From contig NW_025813704.1 in NCBI RefSeq assembly GCF_021917145.1, forward strand, positions 124,001 through 188,000: DNA of 64,000 nt, in the 5' to 3' direction. This stretch comes from Hypomesus transpacificus (Eukaryota > Chordata > Actinopteri > Osmeriformes > Osmeridae). Of the stretch, positions 27,360-39,294 are shown piece by piece. Each line of letters opens with the position of its first letter. Position 1 is the stretch's first letter. The translations under genes and the position numbers were made by a program. Below the pieces are notes generated by a model. That model was not told the origin of the DNA. It made no database searches and saw only the letters and a program-made list of their open reading frames with translations.

Positions 27360-27550
27360 CATAATTTACACCACCCTCCCCCAAAATGTCAAAATGTCCC
27401 CCCCAATATATAAAAATATAAATAAAATATAAATGTGCTACCTACGCGTTCGAAATTATCATAACAAATTGGTTAGACTTGGTGGACCTTCAGACTCCCC
27501 AGCAGATTTCGGCCCCCCCCAATGTTGACTCCATGGCTACGGCCTTGGAG
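27360..27550. mobile_element. degenerate transposon-like sequence
   Basis: CCCCCAAAATGTCAAAATGT, an AT-rich middle, then CGGCCCCCCCCAATGTTGAC and TGGCTACGGCCTTG resemble ends of common teleost DNA elements. No target duplication was found; low certainty. Confidence 0.25.
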
Positions 27551-27846
27551 TATGTATCTTATCATGATGAGATCATCTGCGATAAGCTTCAGTTCTCTCT
27601 CAGTTGCTAAACGGTCGAGGCACACGCTCGCATTTGATTGGCTGTTTGCAAGCATGGTTGTCGAAACCACGCCCCATTGCGACCCACATGGGATGTCTGT
27701 TGCAACAGTTGTCCTGCACCTTGTCACGGCTTTGATAAGCGACAAAACTAGCAGATTATTTTGTGAACGTTTCTGCAATAAATTTGATTGTTAGCAGGAC
27801 TATACATTTTTGTGGATCAGTTTTCCCTCCGTCAACAGAATAAACA
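27551..27846 (+). promoter_or_regulatory. cyth1: cyth1 proximal promoter/5' UTR
   Basis: Directly upstream of the proposed first coding exon. Contains an inverted CCAAT box (TTGATTGGCTG near 27635) and a GC/CACC-type box (CCACGCCCCA near 27668); no TATA box. Inferred from motif content and position. Confidence 0.4.
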
Positions 27847-29094
27847 ATGGTTTTGAAGACGGAAGATGGAGTTGGTAAGTTGCCACGACGAACTAATTAG
27901 CAAGCTAGCTTGACTAGCTAACTAACCTAGGAAGCATAGTTAGAAGAGAACTACTTGAGACCAACACATTATCTAACTGGCTTCTCTGTTATGAACTATT
28001 TACTGTTTCGATAACTTGGTTAACTGTGTTTTCAGTAGCCTACACAATGTATTACCTGCTTCTTTCGCTTCTTTGGGTGACAATTTACATTGGGCTATCT
28101 GACGTTGCAAAGAAAGCAACAGGTAGGCTATTTTCAGTATTTGTAGACTTTACAATTAGTAACCGTAAATTGAGTTTAACTCTAGCACACTCTTTGTATT
28201 TCCAGACTTTGAGTGTTCGTGTTGTGTAACGCTGAATGCGTAACGATCTGTCTATAAATATGATGAAAGCGCCCATTGATTGGATTAAAATGAGAGCGTT
28301 CTACAATGAACCTTTAGTGCGAGCGTAGTGTGCTGTGAACAGGACGGCGGATTGCCTCTGGTGTGGACTGGGTTTTCTGCTTTAAACCCAGATAGATAGA
28401 GCCCATGTCTCTGGCCTAATCCAAGTAATAGAACATTCATTGACTTGTGTGTGTCGGTCCGAACACGTCATGTGGCTTTAAAATGGGAACTTCATAAATT
28501 TGCCGGACAGAAGCCGTATTGTTCTGCTGTGGGATTGTTTATCATTGAAATTACACATGATTGTTAGTGCTGTCGACTTGGTACACAGAGTTCTTCAGTC
28601 ATAAGAACACACACAACCACCACATTCAGAAAGATTAGAAAGTAGTTAGGGTGTGTTTGATTAAGATACAAAGGTAGTTAGGGTGTAATTGATTTGATCC
28701 CTGGGGTTCGGCTCACGGTAGTATTGAAACGGCAGTTGCCCAGGGTCTGTTCTGCACCTATGCATGTGAGTGACCACTTGGTGGAGCCTGTGTGTTATAA
28801 GCAATAAGAGAGGGAGGAGGAAAGAGAGAGATAGAGAGGGAATAGGAGAGAGAGAGAGGGTGTTTCCCCTACTCTTCAGCGGTCTGTCAAGCTGTGGACT
28901 ATTTCAGTTCACACTGTCCCTCTCTCTGTGTGGTGGAGCTGACTGGCTGTGTAGAGCAGGAAGGTTGTGGCTCTCGACCCCAGGATAGGACAGCTGTTCT
29001 GGGACAGGAGCGTGCGAGTGTGACCGGTGACTGGTTCTGGTGCAGCCTGGGAGTAACGGCTGCAACTGTAGAGTCTGGAGTTGGACATCAGAGA

Positions 29095-29144
<50 letters not shown>

Positions 29145-32100
29145 AGGAGTGGTTTCAGCTGGGCCTGGTCTCTGAGGAGATGTACAACAGAAGAACCTGG
29201 TGGGACTGTTGTGGAGACCGTAGATGATGATACGCTGCTAGAAACACCTGGAGGAGACTCATAAACACCTGGAGGAGACTCAGGTAGATACACCAGCAGA
29301 GGAGACTTAACTCTTCTTCTGACTGGGGCGTTTCTGGTTATCACCAGATCACACCAGATCTTACTGGATTCCAAAACACGTTCACACTCTAAGGATTTGC
29401 TTCCCTTCTTGTGTGTGCGCACGTGTCTGTGTAAATACATGGGTGTTTGTGTGTGTGTGTGCACGTCTGCGTGCGTGTACTGAGACACACATGTATGTTT
29501 GTGTGTATATTATATTGTGTGACAGTATGATATTGTCTCTGGTCTCAGAGGCGTTTGACTTGAGGGTCTGGGGAGCATCAGTCCTCCTGACTCTGCGTCG
29601 TCACCCCCGCCCGTCAGCACAACCTCAGGATCCAGAGAGGAACGATGAGAAACCTTGTGGTCGCCATGACGCTGGTCTCTCTTGCGTTCCGTTTCCCTGT
29701 GAGATTACACTATGAGTGGGGGTGAGACGCTTCCTGTCAGGGTGTCTTCCTCTCCTGGAAGCTGTGAGAAGCCGTGACGTCTGGAGGTCAGGATGATGTT
29801 TGGTTTGGTGTTACAGGAGCGATCACACAGATTGACCCATCAGGGGCTTATCAGCATCAGGGCACAACTGTCTGTCTCAGTTCCTGTGAACTGTTACATG
29901 GAGACTTTGTTTGTCCTTGTGGGGACGTGTGTGTTGGTTGGACTTGAGTGAGTGTGCTGACTACCAAAGAACAGAACTTGGCCTGTCGAGCTATGATGGT
30001 GTCCTATTGCACATAAACACACACAGACACGTGAGCATACACACACACACACACACACAGTGACATAACTTTCTGACTGGAGTCATGGCTCTTAGACCAG
30101 CTGGACTGCATTTTCCAGAGGTCACTCAGCCTGTCTGTGTGTGTATGCATGTGTGTGTGAGACTATGACTTCATCAGCAGCATGTAATCCAGTCTGTGCT
30201 CATCTCCTCTTATGAAATATGACATGGAAGGAAATGACCATGAGTGAGTGTGCGTGTGTGTGAGCTCAAACTCTAGGGAGTTTTATTCTTGTCACCAGTG
30301 TTTGAAATGGGAGTGGCTCTGGCCTACTTAAGCTTCCACACTAGTGTGTGTGTGTGTGTGTTGGGACTGTGTCACCTGCCACTAAAGCGGAGATACCTGT
30401 CCAGTTGGAGTCAAGAATTCAAACCCTTGTGTCCGGGGCGGGGGGCACCTTGATGGATCAGGGTTTTACATTGCCATGGTTCTTGTGCTGGCGGTTCTGT
30501 GTGTGTGTGTGTGTCTGACCAGCAATGTGTGTGTGTGTGTGTCTGACCAGCAATGTGTGTGTGTCTGACCAGCAGTGTGTGTGTGTGTCTGACCAGCAGT
30601 GTGTGTGTGTGTCTGACCAGCAGTGTGTGTGTGTGTGTCTGACCAGCAGTGTGTGTGTGTCTGACCAGCAGTGTGTGTGTGTGTCTCTGCAGCAGAGGAC
30701 CTGAACCCTGAGGAGAAACAGGAGCTGGAGAACATCAGACGCAGGAAACACCAGCTGCTGCAGGACATCCAGGTACACACACACACACACACACGCGTGC
30801 GCACACACGCACACACTAGAGAGAAAGTGGAGGGGTAGAGAGGCTTCACTAGAAGATGTCTGAAGCTCCATGCTGTAATTGAGTTGAGCTGATTCTGTTA
30901 GAGCTTGTCAATCATAGCTGGGTCAGGGTCATGTCACAGTCCTCTCGCTCTCTCTCTCTCGCTCTCTCGCTCTCTCGCTCTCTCTCGCCTCTCGCGCTCT
31001 CTCATTTCTGAGTGACTTAATGAATTACCTGGAACATTCCTATAGAACTAGGACGACTCCTCCACACTGACGAGGTTAGAGAGACACTGATGTCCCTGCA
31101 CGGAGAGGGGAGGGGAGGACAAGAGAGTAGATGGAGGGAAAAGGAGTCAGTTCAAGTCCATAGAAGTCCGTATATATCCTACAGTCCTATGGATGGGGGA
31201 TGGGGAGGAAGAGAGGGGGATGGAGGGATGGGGAGGAAGAGAGGGGGATGGAGGGATGGGGAGGAAGAGAGGGGGATGGAGGGATGGGGAGGAAGAGAGG
31301 GGATGGGGGGATGGGGAGGAAGAGAGGGGATGGGGGGATGGGGAGGAAGAGAGGGGATGGGGGGATGGAGAGGAAGAGGGGGATGGAGGAATGGGGAGGA
31401 AGAGAGGGGATGGGGGGATGGGGAGGAAGAGAGGGGGATGGAGGGATGGGGAGGAAGAGAGGGGGATGGAGGGATGGGGAGGAAGAGAGGGGGATGGAGA
31501 GGAAGAGAGGGGGATGAAGGGATGGAGAGGAAGAGAGGGGATGGAGGGATGGGGAGGAAGAGAGGGGGATGGAGGGATGGGGAGGAAGAGAGGGGGATGG
31601 AGGGATGGAGAGGAAGAGAGGGGGATGGAGGGATGGAGAGGAAGAGAGGGGGATGGGGGGATGGGGAGGAAGAGAGGGGATGGAGGGATGGGGAGGAAGA
31701 GAGGGGGATGGAGGGATGGGGAGGAAGAGAGGGGATGGAGGGATGGGGAGGAAGAGAGGGGGATGGAGGGATGGGGAGGAAGAGAGGGGATGGAGGGATG
31801 GGGAGGAAGAGAGGGGGATGGAGGGATGGGGAGGAAGAGAGGGGGATGGAGGGATGGGGAGGAAGAGAGGGGATGGAGGGATGGGGAGGAAGAGAGGGGG
31901 ATGGAGGGATGGGATCAGGGGAGATGGGAGAGTGCAGACTGACCACTAGAGCGTAACAGCCCTCCCTGGGATGTGGTACTGCTCATCTGTGTGTGTACAT
32001 GCCCTATCTGCCCCACTGTGTGTCTGCCCCCCCAGTCTACCCTCTGACCTGGTAGGACTGGCCCACATCCTTCACTACACTGACACACACACACCAGACT

Positions 32101-32155
32101 TGTATGCTCATTGAAGATGATTATCCCTCTAATCTGGGAGAGACCCCTCTTTAAC

Positions 32156-32238
<83 letters not shown>

Positions 32239-32818
32239 AGTCTAATCTTCACTCTTGCTTCGTTTCCCTCCTAAATAGTTTTCTCCCTTCATTTTCATCC
32301 TCTGTCCCTCCCTCTTTTCTCTCCCTCCCTCTTTTCTCTCTCGCTCTCGCTCTCTCTCGCTCTCTGTCCTGTTCCCTCTTTGATCTGGTAAATGCAGCTT
32401 AACTAAGCCAATCAAGGTTTGTGAGTCAAACCCACCACCACCCTCTCTCCCCCCTCAACCTCTCTCCCCCTCTCCCTCCAAGAGAGGGGGAGGGAGGCTG
32501 GGGGGAGGGGAGAAAAGGGGGGGGTTCTGGTGTGACCCCAGCAGGTGCAACCCCTGCTACAACTGTGAGTGAGTGTGTTTGTGTGTGTGAGAGAGAGAGA
32601 CAGCTGCATGTCCTGGGGTCTTCTCCTCAGGAGAGTTCTGGATTTGCTGTTGTGGGAAAAACACACACACACACACATTCAGTGATCCTATAGGATCAAA
32701 GCTTCTTCAGAGGTTGAGTGGAGGACCAGACATCACGAGAGACTGTAACACAATCTGTCAGGAGTGTGTGTGTGTTTCTGTGTGACAGATCAAAAGCCTC
32801 TGCTATTGTTTCACACAC

Positions 32819-32867
<49 letters not shown>

Positions 32868-32941
32868 ACAGCGCCTGAAGGATGAGATAGCGGAGGTGAC
32901 CAGTGAGATTGAAAACCTGGGCTCATCCGAAGAGAGGTACG

Positions 32942-33022
<81 letters not shown>

Positions 33023-36000
33023 CGAGAGGGGGAAGGGGAGGAGGGGGGAGAAATCCTCATATGTTAGTGATGCTGGGGACACACCACAGGGTAATCAGGC
33101 CGATTTCCCCCCTTCCCACAATCCTAGGTAATGTCCCTCTTATCTTGATGGCTCTACAGATTATCTCATCAGATGTATCTCATTCCCTTGGTGTGAGGTG
33201 TGTTAAGAGTGACCGAATCTGCTCGGAAGGACGTCGGAGCTGCCCCGATCGCAAATCGTAAATGTTCAACATGTTTGAATATTTACGATCAGAAATCCTG
33301 ATGTGTGGGGGTGAACCCCGAGGACAAACCCCGAGTTTATCAAGTGAAACAAAACAATATCCAATCAGAAAGCAAGCTGAGAGAAGACGCAAGCATAACA
33401 AACAGAGTCATGGCGCAGCACAAAGTTAAATGGAATTGATTGTTTTCTTTTTTTCTGTGAATTTGTCAAATCATGGCACACCACACACTGTAGGAGCAAA
33501 GCGGCTAAATCTAGGATTTTTTGTCCTCATGTTTGTGGTCTCTCACAGTTTGAAAATCTTATAAGATTAAAAAAATGGTTTAGTGTGTCCCCAGCATTAG
33601 CAGAACCCAATGACTAGTGTCCGTGAAGGGTTACCTGGGTTGATATATTGAGGACAGGACTTTGATGACCTAGTAACACACAGGACTGAGTCAGCCATGC
33701 ACCACAACACTACACTGTATCTTACTGTATCATGCTGTCTTCCTGTACGTGTGTTTGTGCGCAGGAAGAGCATGCAGAGGAACAAGCAGGTGGCCATGGG
33801 CCGGAAGAAGTTCAATATGGACCCCAAGAAGGTACGACACTCTAGAAGTTAGCCTTGACACATGGTCTAGAAGTTAGCCTTGACACATGGACTAGAAGTT
33901 AGCCCTAAAACAAGGTCTAGAAGTTAGCCCTGACACATGGTCTAGAAGCTCTGGTCTGACTGGCCTGTCCTCCTGTCTCTCAGGGGATACGGTTTTTGAT
34001 TGACAGCTCCCTGCTGAAGAACACCAGCGATGACATTGCCCAGTTCCTGTACAAGGGGGAGGGGCTTAACAAGACTGCCATTGGAGACTACCTGGGGGAG
34101 AGGTGAGAGGACACACCCACAGGCCCTGCAATCAGCACATGAGGGAGGGAAAGAGAGAAAGAGATGGGGGAGGGAGAGAGGCAGAGACACAGTGGAGAGA
34201 AGGAGGGAGAGAGTGAGGGAGAGTGGGTGGAAGATGGGGAGAGAGTGAGGGAGAGAGTGAGGGAGAGTGGAGAGAAGATGGAGAGAGAAGAGAGAGTCAG
34301 AGAACATAACAAGCAGAGAGGGAAACATTCTAGAATGGAATTGAGTGCCATGTTGTAATCCTGATGTTCTTTTCTCTGGCCCGTCTTCAGGACAGGGTTA
34401 GGAGGGGGGGGCAGAAAGGCAAAGAATGTGTCCTGCTAATCCTGATGTTTCTCTTGAATTCTCTGAGGGAGGGGGGAGGGGGGGAGGGGGGGAGGGGGGG
34501 AGGGGGGAGAGCGAAAGAGCGAAAGAGCGAAAGAGGAGGGAGAGGAAGTAGAGCAAGTGGGGGTCAAATCAATATTTCTGAGCTGAAAGAGCATTGACCC
34601 ACATGAATCCACTGGATCTCTGATCCCTTACTAGATATGACAGCATGAGTGTGTGTTTTGTTGCAGAGATGACTTCAATATCCAGGTGCTCCATGCCTTT
34701 GGGGAGTTGCATGAATTCACAGACCTCAACCTGGTGCAGGCCCTCAGGTACCACCTCATTCCTCTCTCCCTCTCCCCCCTCTCTGTCTTTCTCTCTCCCT
34801 CCCTCTCTCCCTCTGTGTCTTTCTCTCTCCCTCCCTCTCCCCCTCTCTGTCTGTCTCTCTCCCTCCCTCTCTCCCTCTCTGTCTTTCTCTCTCCCTTTCT
34901 CCCCTCTCTGTCTTTCTACCTTTCTCCCTCCCTCTTTCTCTCTCTCTCCCTTTTCCTCTGTTTCTCCCTCATTCTCTCCTTCCTCTTACTTGTGTGTGTC
35001 TCAGGCAGTTCCTGTGGAGTTTCCGTTTGCCTGGAGAAGCTCAGAAGATTGACCGCATGATGGAGGCCTTCGCCCAGCGCTACTGCCACTGCAACACTGG
35101 GGTGTTCCAGAGCACCGGTGTGTGTGTGTGTGTGTGTGTGTACCTTTCCTTACCCAAATCTCCACAGAAACACCACGAGACATATAGTCATAGTCAAAAA
35201 AAAATCTCAGTTTAGTTCAAAAAAGGCTTTATTGGCAAGTTATACATTTGTAATCCAAAGCAATAAGGAGAGGTGGAAGAACGTTTTAAGAATGTCTCCC
35301 TCCCTCTGTCAGATACCTGCTATGTGTTGTCGTTTGCTGTGATCATGCTGAACACCAGCCTCCACAACCCCAACGTCAAGGACAAGCCCTCCGTCCAGAG
35401 GTTCACAGCCATGAACAGAGGCATCAACGATGGAGGAGATCTTCCTGAAGACCTGCTCAGGGTAACATCTGATACTCTCTCTGTCTGTTACACCCTGCTC
35501 AGGGTAACATCTGATACACTCTCTGTCTGTTACACCCTGCTCAGGGTAACATCTGATACACTCTCTGTCTGATACACCCTGCTCAGGGTAACATCTGATA
35601 CACTCTCTGTCTGTTACACCCTGCTCAGGGTAACATCTGATACACTCTCTGTCTGATACACCCTGCTCAGGGTAACATCTGATACACTCTCTGTCTGTTA
35701 CACCCTGCTCAGGGTAACATCTGATACTCTCTCTGTCTGTTACACCCTGCTCAGGGGTAACATCTGATACTCTCTCTGTCTGTTACACCCTGCTCAGGGT
35801 AACATCTGATACACTCTCTGTCTGATACACCCTGCTCAGGGTAACATCTGATACACTCTCTGTCTGTTACACCCTGCTCAGGGTAACATCTGATACACTC
35901 TCTGTCTGATACACCCTGCTCAGGGTAACATCTGATACTCTCTCTGTCTGTTACACCCTGCTCAGGGTAACATCTGATACACTCTCTGTCTGTTACACCC

Positions 36001-39000
36001 TGCTCAGGGTAACATCTGATACACTCTCTGTCTGATACACCCTGCTCAGGGTAACATCTGATACACTCTCTGTCTGTTACACCCTGCTCAGGGTAACATC
36101 TGATACACTCTCTGTCTGATACACCCTGCTCAGGGTAACATCTGATACTCTCTCTGTCTGTTACACCCTGCTCAGGGTAACATCTGATACACTCTCTGTC
36201 TGTTACACCCTGCTCAGGGTAACATCTGATACACTCTCTGTCTGATACACCCTGCTCAGGGTAACATCTGATACACTCTCTGTCTGTTACACCCTGCTCA
36301 GGGTAACATCTGATACACTCTCTGTCTGATACACCCTGCTCAGGGTAACATCTGATACACTCTCTGTCTGATACACCCTGCTCAGGGTAACATCTGATAC
36401 ACTCTCTGTCTGTTACACCCTGCTCAGGGTAACATCTGATACACTCTCTGTCTGTTACACCCTGCTCAGGGTAACATCTGATACACTCTCTGTCTGATAC
36501 ACCCTGCTCAGGGTCATCTGTCTGTCTCTTTATTTCCTTCATTCTCGATGATGCTAGATTTTGTTTCTTCATCTCTTTGTTTGTCCTTTGTCCATGTGTC
36601 TCCTTTTTCTCACTCCTCTCTGTCTGTCTGTCTGTCTGTGTGTGTGTATCTGTGTGTGTGTATAGAACCTGTATGAGAGCATCAAGAACGAGCCCTTCAA
36701 GATCCCCGAGGACGATGGGAATGACCTCACACACACCTTCTTCAACCCTGACAGAGAGGGCTGGCTCCTCAAACTAGGTACGACTGTGTTCATGGAAACG
36801 GCCTCTGGCTCTGCTGCCCTCTAGTGGACAAATTGCGGAATAACTTATTTTTATTTTTTCTATGTTTTTTTGGACATTAGATTTATTGACATAAACGTCA
36901 TTACTTCAGACTTTATTTAGTGTTGTGTGTTTACGTTTATGTTGTTTTTCTCCTGGTTGACGTGTGTGTCCGTGGGTGTGTTCTCCAGGAGGTAAGTATC
37001 ATTCTCCACTCCCCTGCCCTCCCTGCTTCTCTCCAGACTTTACCCTCAAGTCGCCCTCCATATGCTTTGGCTAGTAGGCAGTCCGGTCAAGCTCATTTAC
37101 CTGTCAACTCAATCCACCGTGAACCACAACCATGACTGCCCAATCAGCTTCAGAGCCAGTCAGCTTTGCAGCCTATCAGCTTCTCCGGTGTACTAACCAG
37201 CTGTTGCCTGGCGCTGGCTAACGCTTGTGTTATCAGTGTGTTGCCTGGAACCGTCCATACCTGTTCTGCCATTGGCTCAGTGCTGCTGCTGTTCCCAACC
37301 TGGGGAGAGGGGGGAGGAGATGGTTTCAGACTGTGCCTTGCCTTGTCGCTCTGCCCTGTAACCCCACCTCCTAAGAGGTCACAACCTCTACCTGTCGCTC
37401 GGTCCTTTAACCCTGTCTCTGAGAGGTCACAACCCCAGGTTGACCTCTGATCTTTGACCCCTCAGGCGGACGTGTGAAAACCTGGAAGAGACGATGGTTT
37501 ATCCTCACAGACAACTGCCTCTACTACTTTGAGTACACCACTGTGAGTTGGGTTTTTTTTCTTCAGAAAAAAAAGTTTGCATCATTGATGAGTACTTGAT
37601 GAGGACTTGACTGCTGTACTGTATTATATTGTGCTCTGCTCTAATATACTCTGTTTTAGGCTTTTCTGTTATCCTCTCCCCTCTTTTCTCCTTTTCAATG
37701 TGTGAAAAAATTAAATGTTTTAAATGTTTCCCCAAGAAGTTGAGAGGTTTAAAACATATGTTTGGAGAAGAAAGAAAAAAACGTTCAATTAGTTTTTTGA
37801 AAGGTTGACAATAGTTTTGGTCAGAACTACTGGAGTGTCTTTTTCTCTCTCTCTGTCTCTTTCTCCTTTTGTCCTCGTTCCTTATGTTTTATCTGTCAGA
37901 CTTTATAACTGTTACTGTCAGTACCAGTTATTATATTGTCAGATTTAATCTCTACCTCCCAATTTTCTCTTCTCTCTCTCTCAGGACAAAGAGCCCAGAG
38001 GAATCATTCCTCTGGAAAATCTCAGTATTAGAGACGTGGAAGACTCCAAGAAGCCTGTAAGCTCCTCTGTACACCTCTCCATCTCTGCCCTCCTCTATAT
38101 CTCTCTCTTTCCATCCCTCTCTCCTCCTCTACACCTCTCCATCTCTGCCCTCCTCTATATCTCTCTCTTTCCATCCCTCTCTCCTCCTCTCCATCTCTGC
38201 CCTCCTCTATATCTCTTTCCATCCCTCTCTACACCTCTCCATCTCTGCCCTCCTCTATATCTCTTTCCATCCCTCTCTCCTCCGCTACATCTCTCCATCT
38301 CAGCCCAGCGATCAGACTACTTCCCCCCTAGAGCTCTCACTCACCTCCCTCCTCCTCGTCCAGCAGAGTCCCACCCTTGTTGATTCCCTCTCTCTCTCTG
38401 TCCTCCCAGAACTGCTTCGAACTCTACATCCCCGATCACAAAGACCAGGTGATCAAAGCGTGCAAGACGGAGGCCGACGGCCGCGTTGTCGAGGGCAACC
38501 ACACCTTCTACAGGATCTCTGCCCCCAACGTGGAGGAGAAGGAGGAGTGGATCAATAACATCAAGTGAGGCATGGTCCTGGTTGAGGCCTGGACAGGGGG
38601 AGGCATGACATAACAAATGTTACTCATTTAATCATCTTAACGATTGAGATTGTTACCTTCAATTAGCAACAACAACCAAGTATGTTATGGTGGCTAACTG
38701 TTGCCACATAGACAAAACATGCAATCGTTAAAACCATATGATCACAAAATTTGTTCTAAAAATGTATCTGGCGAGATTCTACAAAAAATCAAGGTGTTAC
38801 ATAGATGGCTATGTTGTCGTAAATCCACTTAGAGGCCAAATTGAGCTAATAATGCCGTCAAACATTCAGTTAGCAGCAGCTTGGTCCACATCAGTATCCA
38901 TGAACCATTTACCTATGCAAAGGCTCATGGGTAATCAAGACTCCTCATCCCTCAAATGTTGACCCTTGACCTTTCCATGTAAAACCCATCTGTTTAAAAC

Positions 39001-39294
39001 TGCATATTCCATTTAATGTCAATTTCTCTGCCTACTTCTGCTGTATTTAATGTTGTTGTATTCTTCATTTTTGATGTTTTTAAATGTATTTTGCACGGTG
39101 TCCTTGAGTGCCGAGAAAGGTGCCTTTTAAATAAAATGTATTATTATTATGTATAATCTCTGACACGGTGAATCCATCTAGTTAAACTCTCTTTCTGTTC
39201 TTTGCCATCACCCAGAGCTGCCATAAGCAAAGACCCCTTCTATGAGATGCTGGCTGCCCGGAAGAAGAAGGTCTCTTCCCTGAAGGGGCTGTAG
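27847..39294 (+). CDS. cyth1: Cytohesin-1, Arf guanine-nucleotide exchange factor
   Basis: Exons: 27847-27874, 30693-30772, 32872-32936, 33765-33831, 33984-34102, 34667-34747, 35005-35117, 35313-35461, 36666-36777, microexon 36989-36991, 37466-37542, 37985-38056, 38410-38564 and 39216-39294 (TAG 39292). They give 399 aa with the microexon and 398 without. Order: N-terminal coiled coil ([18 protein letters not shown]), Sec7 domain with the [20 protein letters not shown] loop carrying the catalytic Glu, PH domain ([20 protein letters not shown]), and a C-terminal basic ARKKKVSS tail. Sec7 loads GTP on Arf1/Arf6; the PH domain recruits the protein to phosphoinositides at the plasma membrane (family knowledge). 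The first exon (MVLKTEDGV) was chosen because it joins exon 2 in phase. Paralogue choice rests on sequence closeness and neighbours timp2 and dnah17. Confidence 0.94.
30498..30686 (+). repeat. CTGACCAGCAGTGTGTGTGT repeat before cyth1 exon 2
   Basis: About eight units of roughly 20-28 bp, each a (GT)n run plus CTGACCAGCA, ending seven bases before the exon 2 acceptor. Confidence 0.9.
31190..31915 (+). repeat. about 27-bp purine-rich minisatellite in cyth1 intron 2
   Basis: About 27 units of GGATGGGGAGGAAGAGAGGG plus GGATGGA. The plus strand is almost free of pyrimidines other than T in ATGG. Mixed 26/27-bp units leave all frames open, explaining long Gly/Glu/Arg-rich frames that are not genes. 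Confidence 0.95.
32158..32236 (+). repeat. (CT)n microsatellite in cyth1 intron 2
   Basis: Nearly uninterrupted CT dinucleotides over about 75 bp. Confidence 0.95.
32820..32867 (+). repeat. 48-nt poly-C tract forming the pyrimidine tract of cyth1 exon 3
   Basis: Forty-eight consecutive C, followed by ACAG and then exon 3 at 32872. The opposite strand is a G48 run with quadruplex potential. The exact length may be a sequencing or assembly estimate. Confidence 0.9.
32943..33020 (+). repeat. (TG)39 starting 6 bases after the cyth1 exon 3 donor
   Basis: Thirty-nine uninterrupted TG units just inside intron 3, after the donor GTACGC at 32937. Confidence 0.95.
34750..35000 (+). repeat. CT-rich imperfect repeat filling cyth1 intron 6
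   Basis: Units like CTCTCCCTCCCTCTCTCCCT plus CTGTCTTT are repeated across nearly all of the short intron between exons 6 and 7. Confidence 0.75.
35462..36514 (+). repeat. 42-bp minisatellite built on the cyth1 exon 8 donor site
   Basis: About 25 head-to-tail 42-bp units starting at the first intron base. Each ends CCCTGCTCAGG, copying the last bases of exon 8 (ACCTGCTCAGG), followed by GTAACATCTG, copying the authentic 5' splice site. Units differ mainly at TGTTAC versus TGATAC. The 14-aa open frame on the minus strand is a by-product of a unit divisible by three. Confidence 0.96.
36989..36991 (+). CDS. cyth1: cyth1 3-nt microexon (third glycine of the PH domain)
   Basis: GAG is framed by TTCTCCAG and GTAAGTATC, both strong splice signals, between exons ending CTAG (36777) and starting GCGGACG (37466). 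Inclusion gives LGGGRV, skipping gives LGGRV. This matches the known diglycine/triglycine splice variants of cytohesins, which change PH-domain preference between PIP3 and PI(4,5)P2 (family knowledge). Confidence 0.9.
38940..39153 (+). mobile_element. retroposon 3' tail in cyth1 intron
   Basis: GTGCCGAGAAAGGTGCCTTT followed by TAAATAAAATG and (ATT)n is the kind of 3' tail seen on teleost LINE/SINE copies. The 5' limit is unclear. Confidence 0.45.

Noticed and set aside
31090..31956. Gly/Glu/Arg-rich and Pro/Ser-rich open frames
   Set aside because: Low-complexity translation of the purine minisatellite in cyth1 intron 2; frames are open on both strands.
35462..36514. CRISPR-like regular repeats
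   Set aside because: Units are directly adjacent with no unique spacers, in a vertebrate gene; it is a minisatellite. The same holds for the other arrays.
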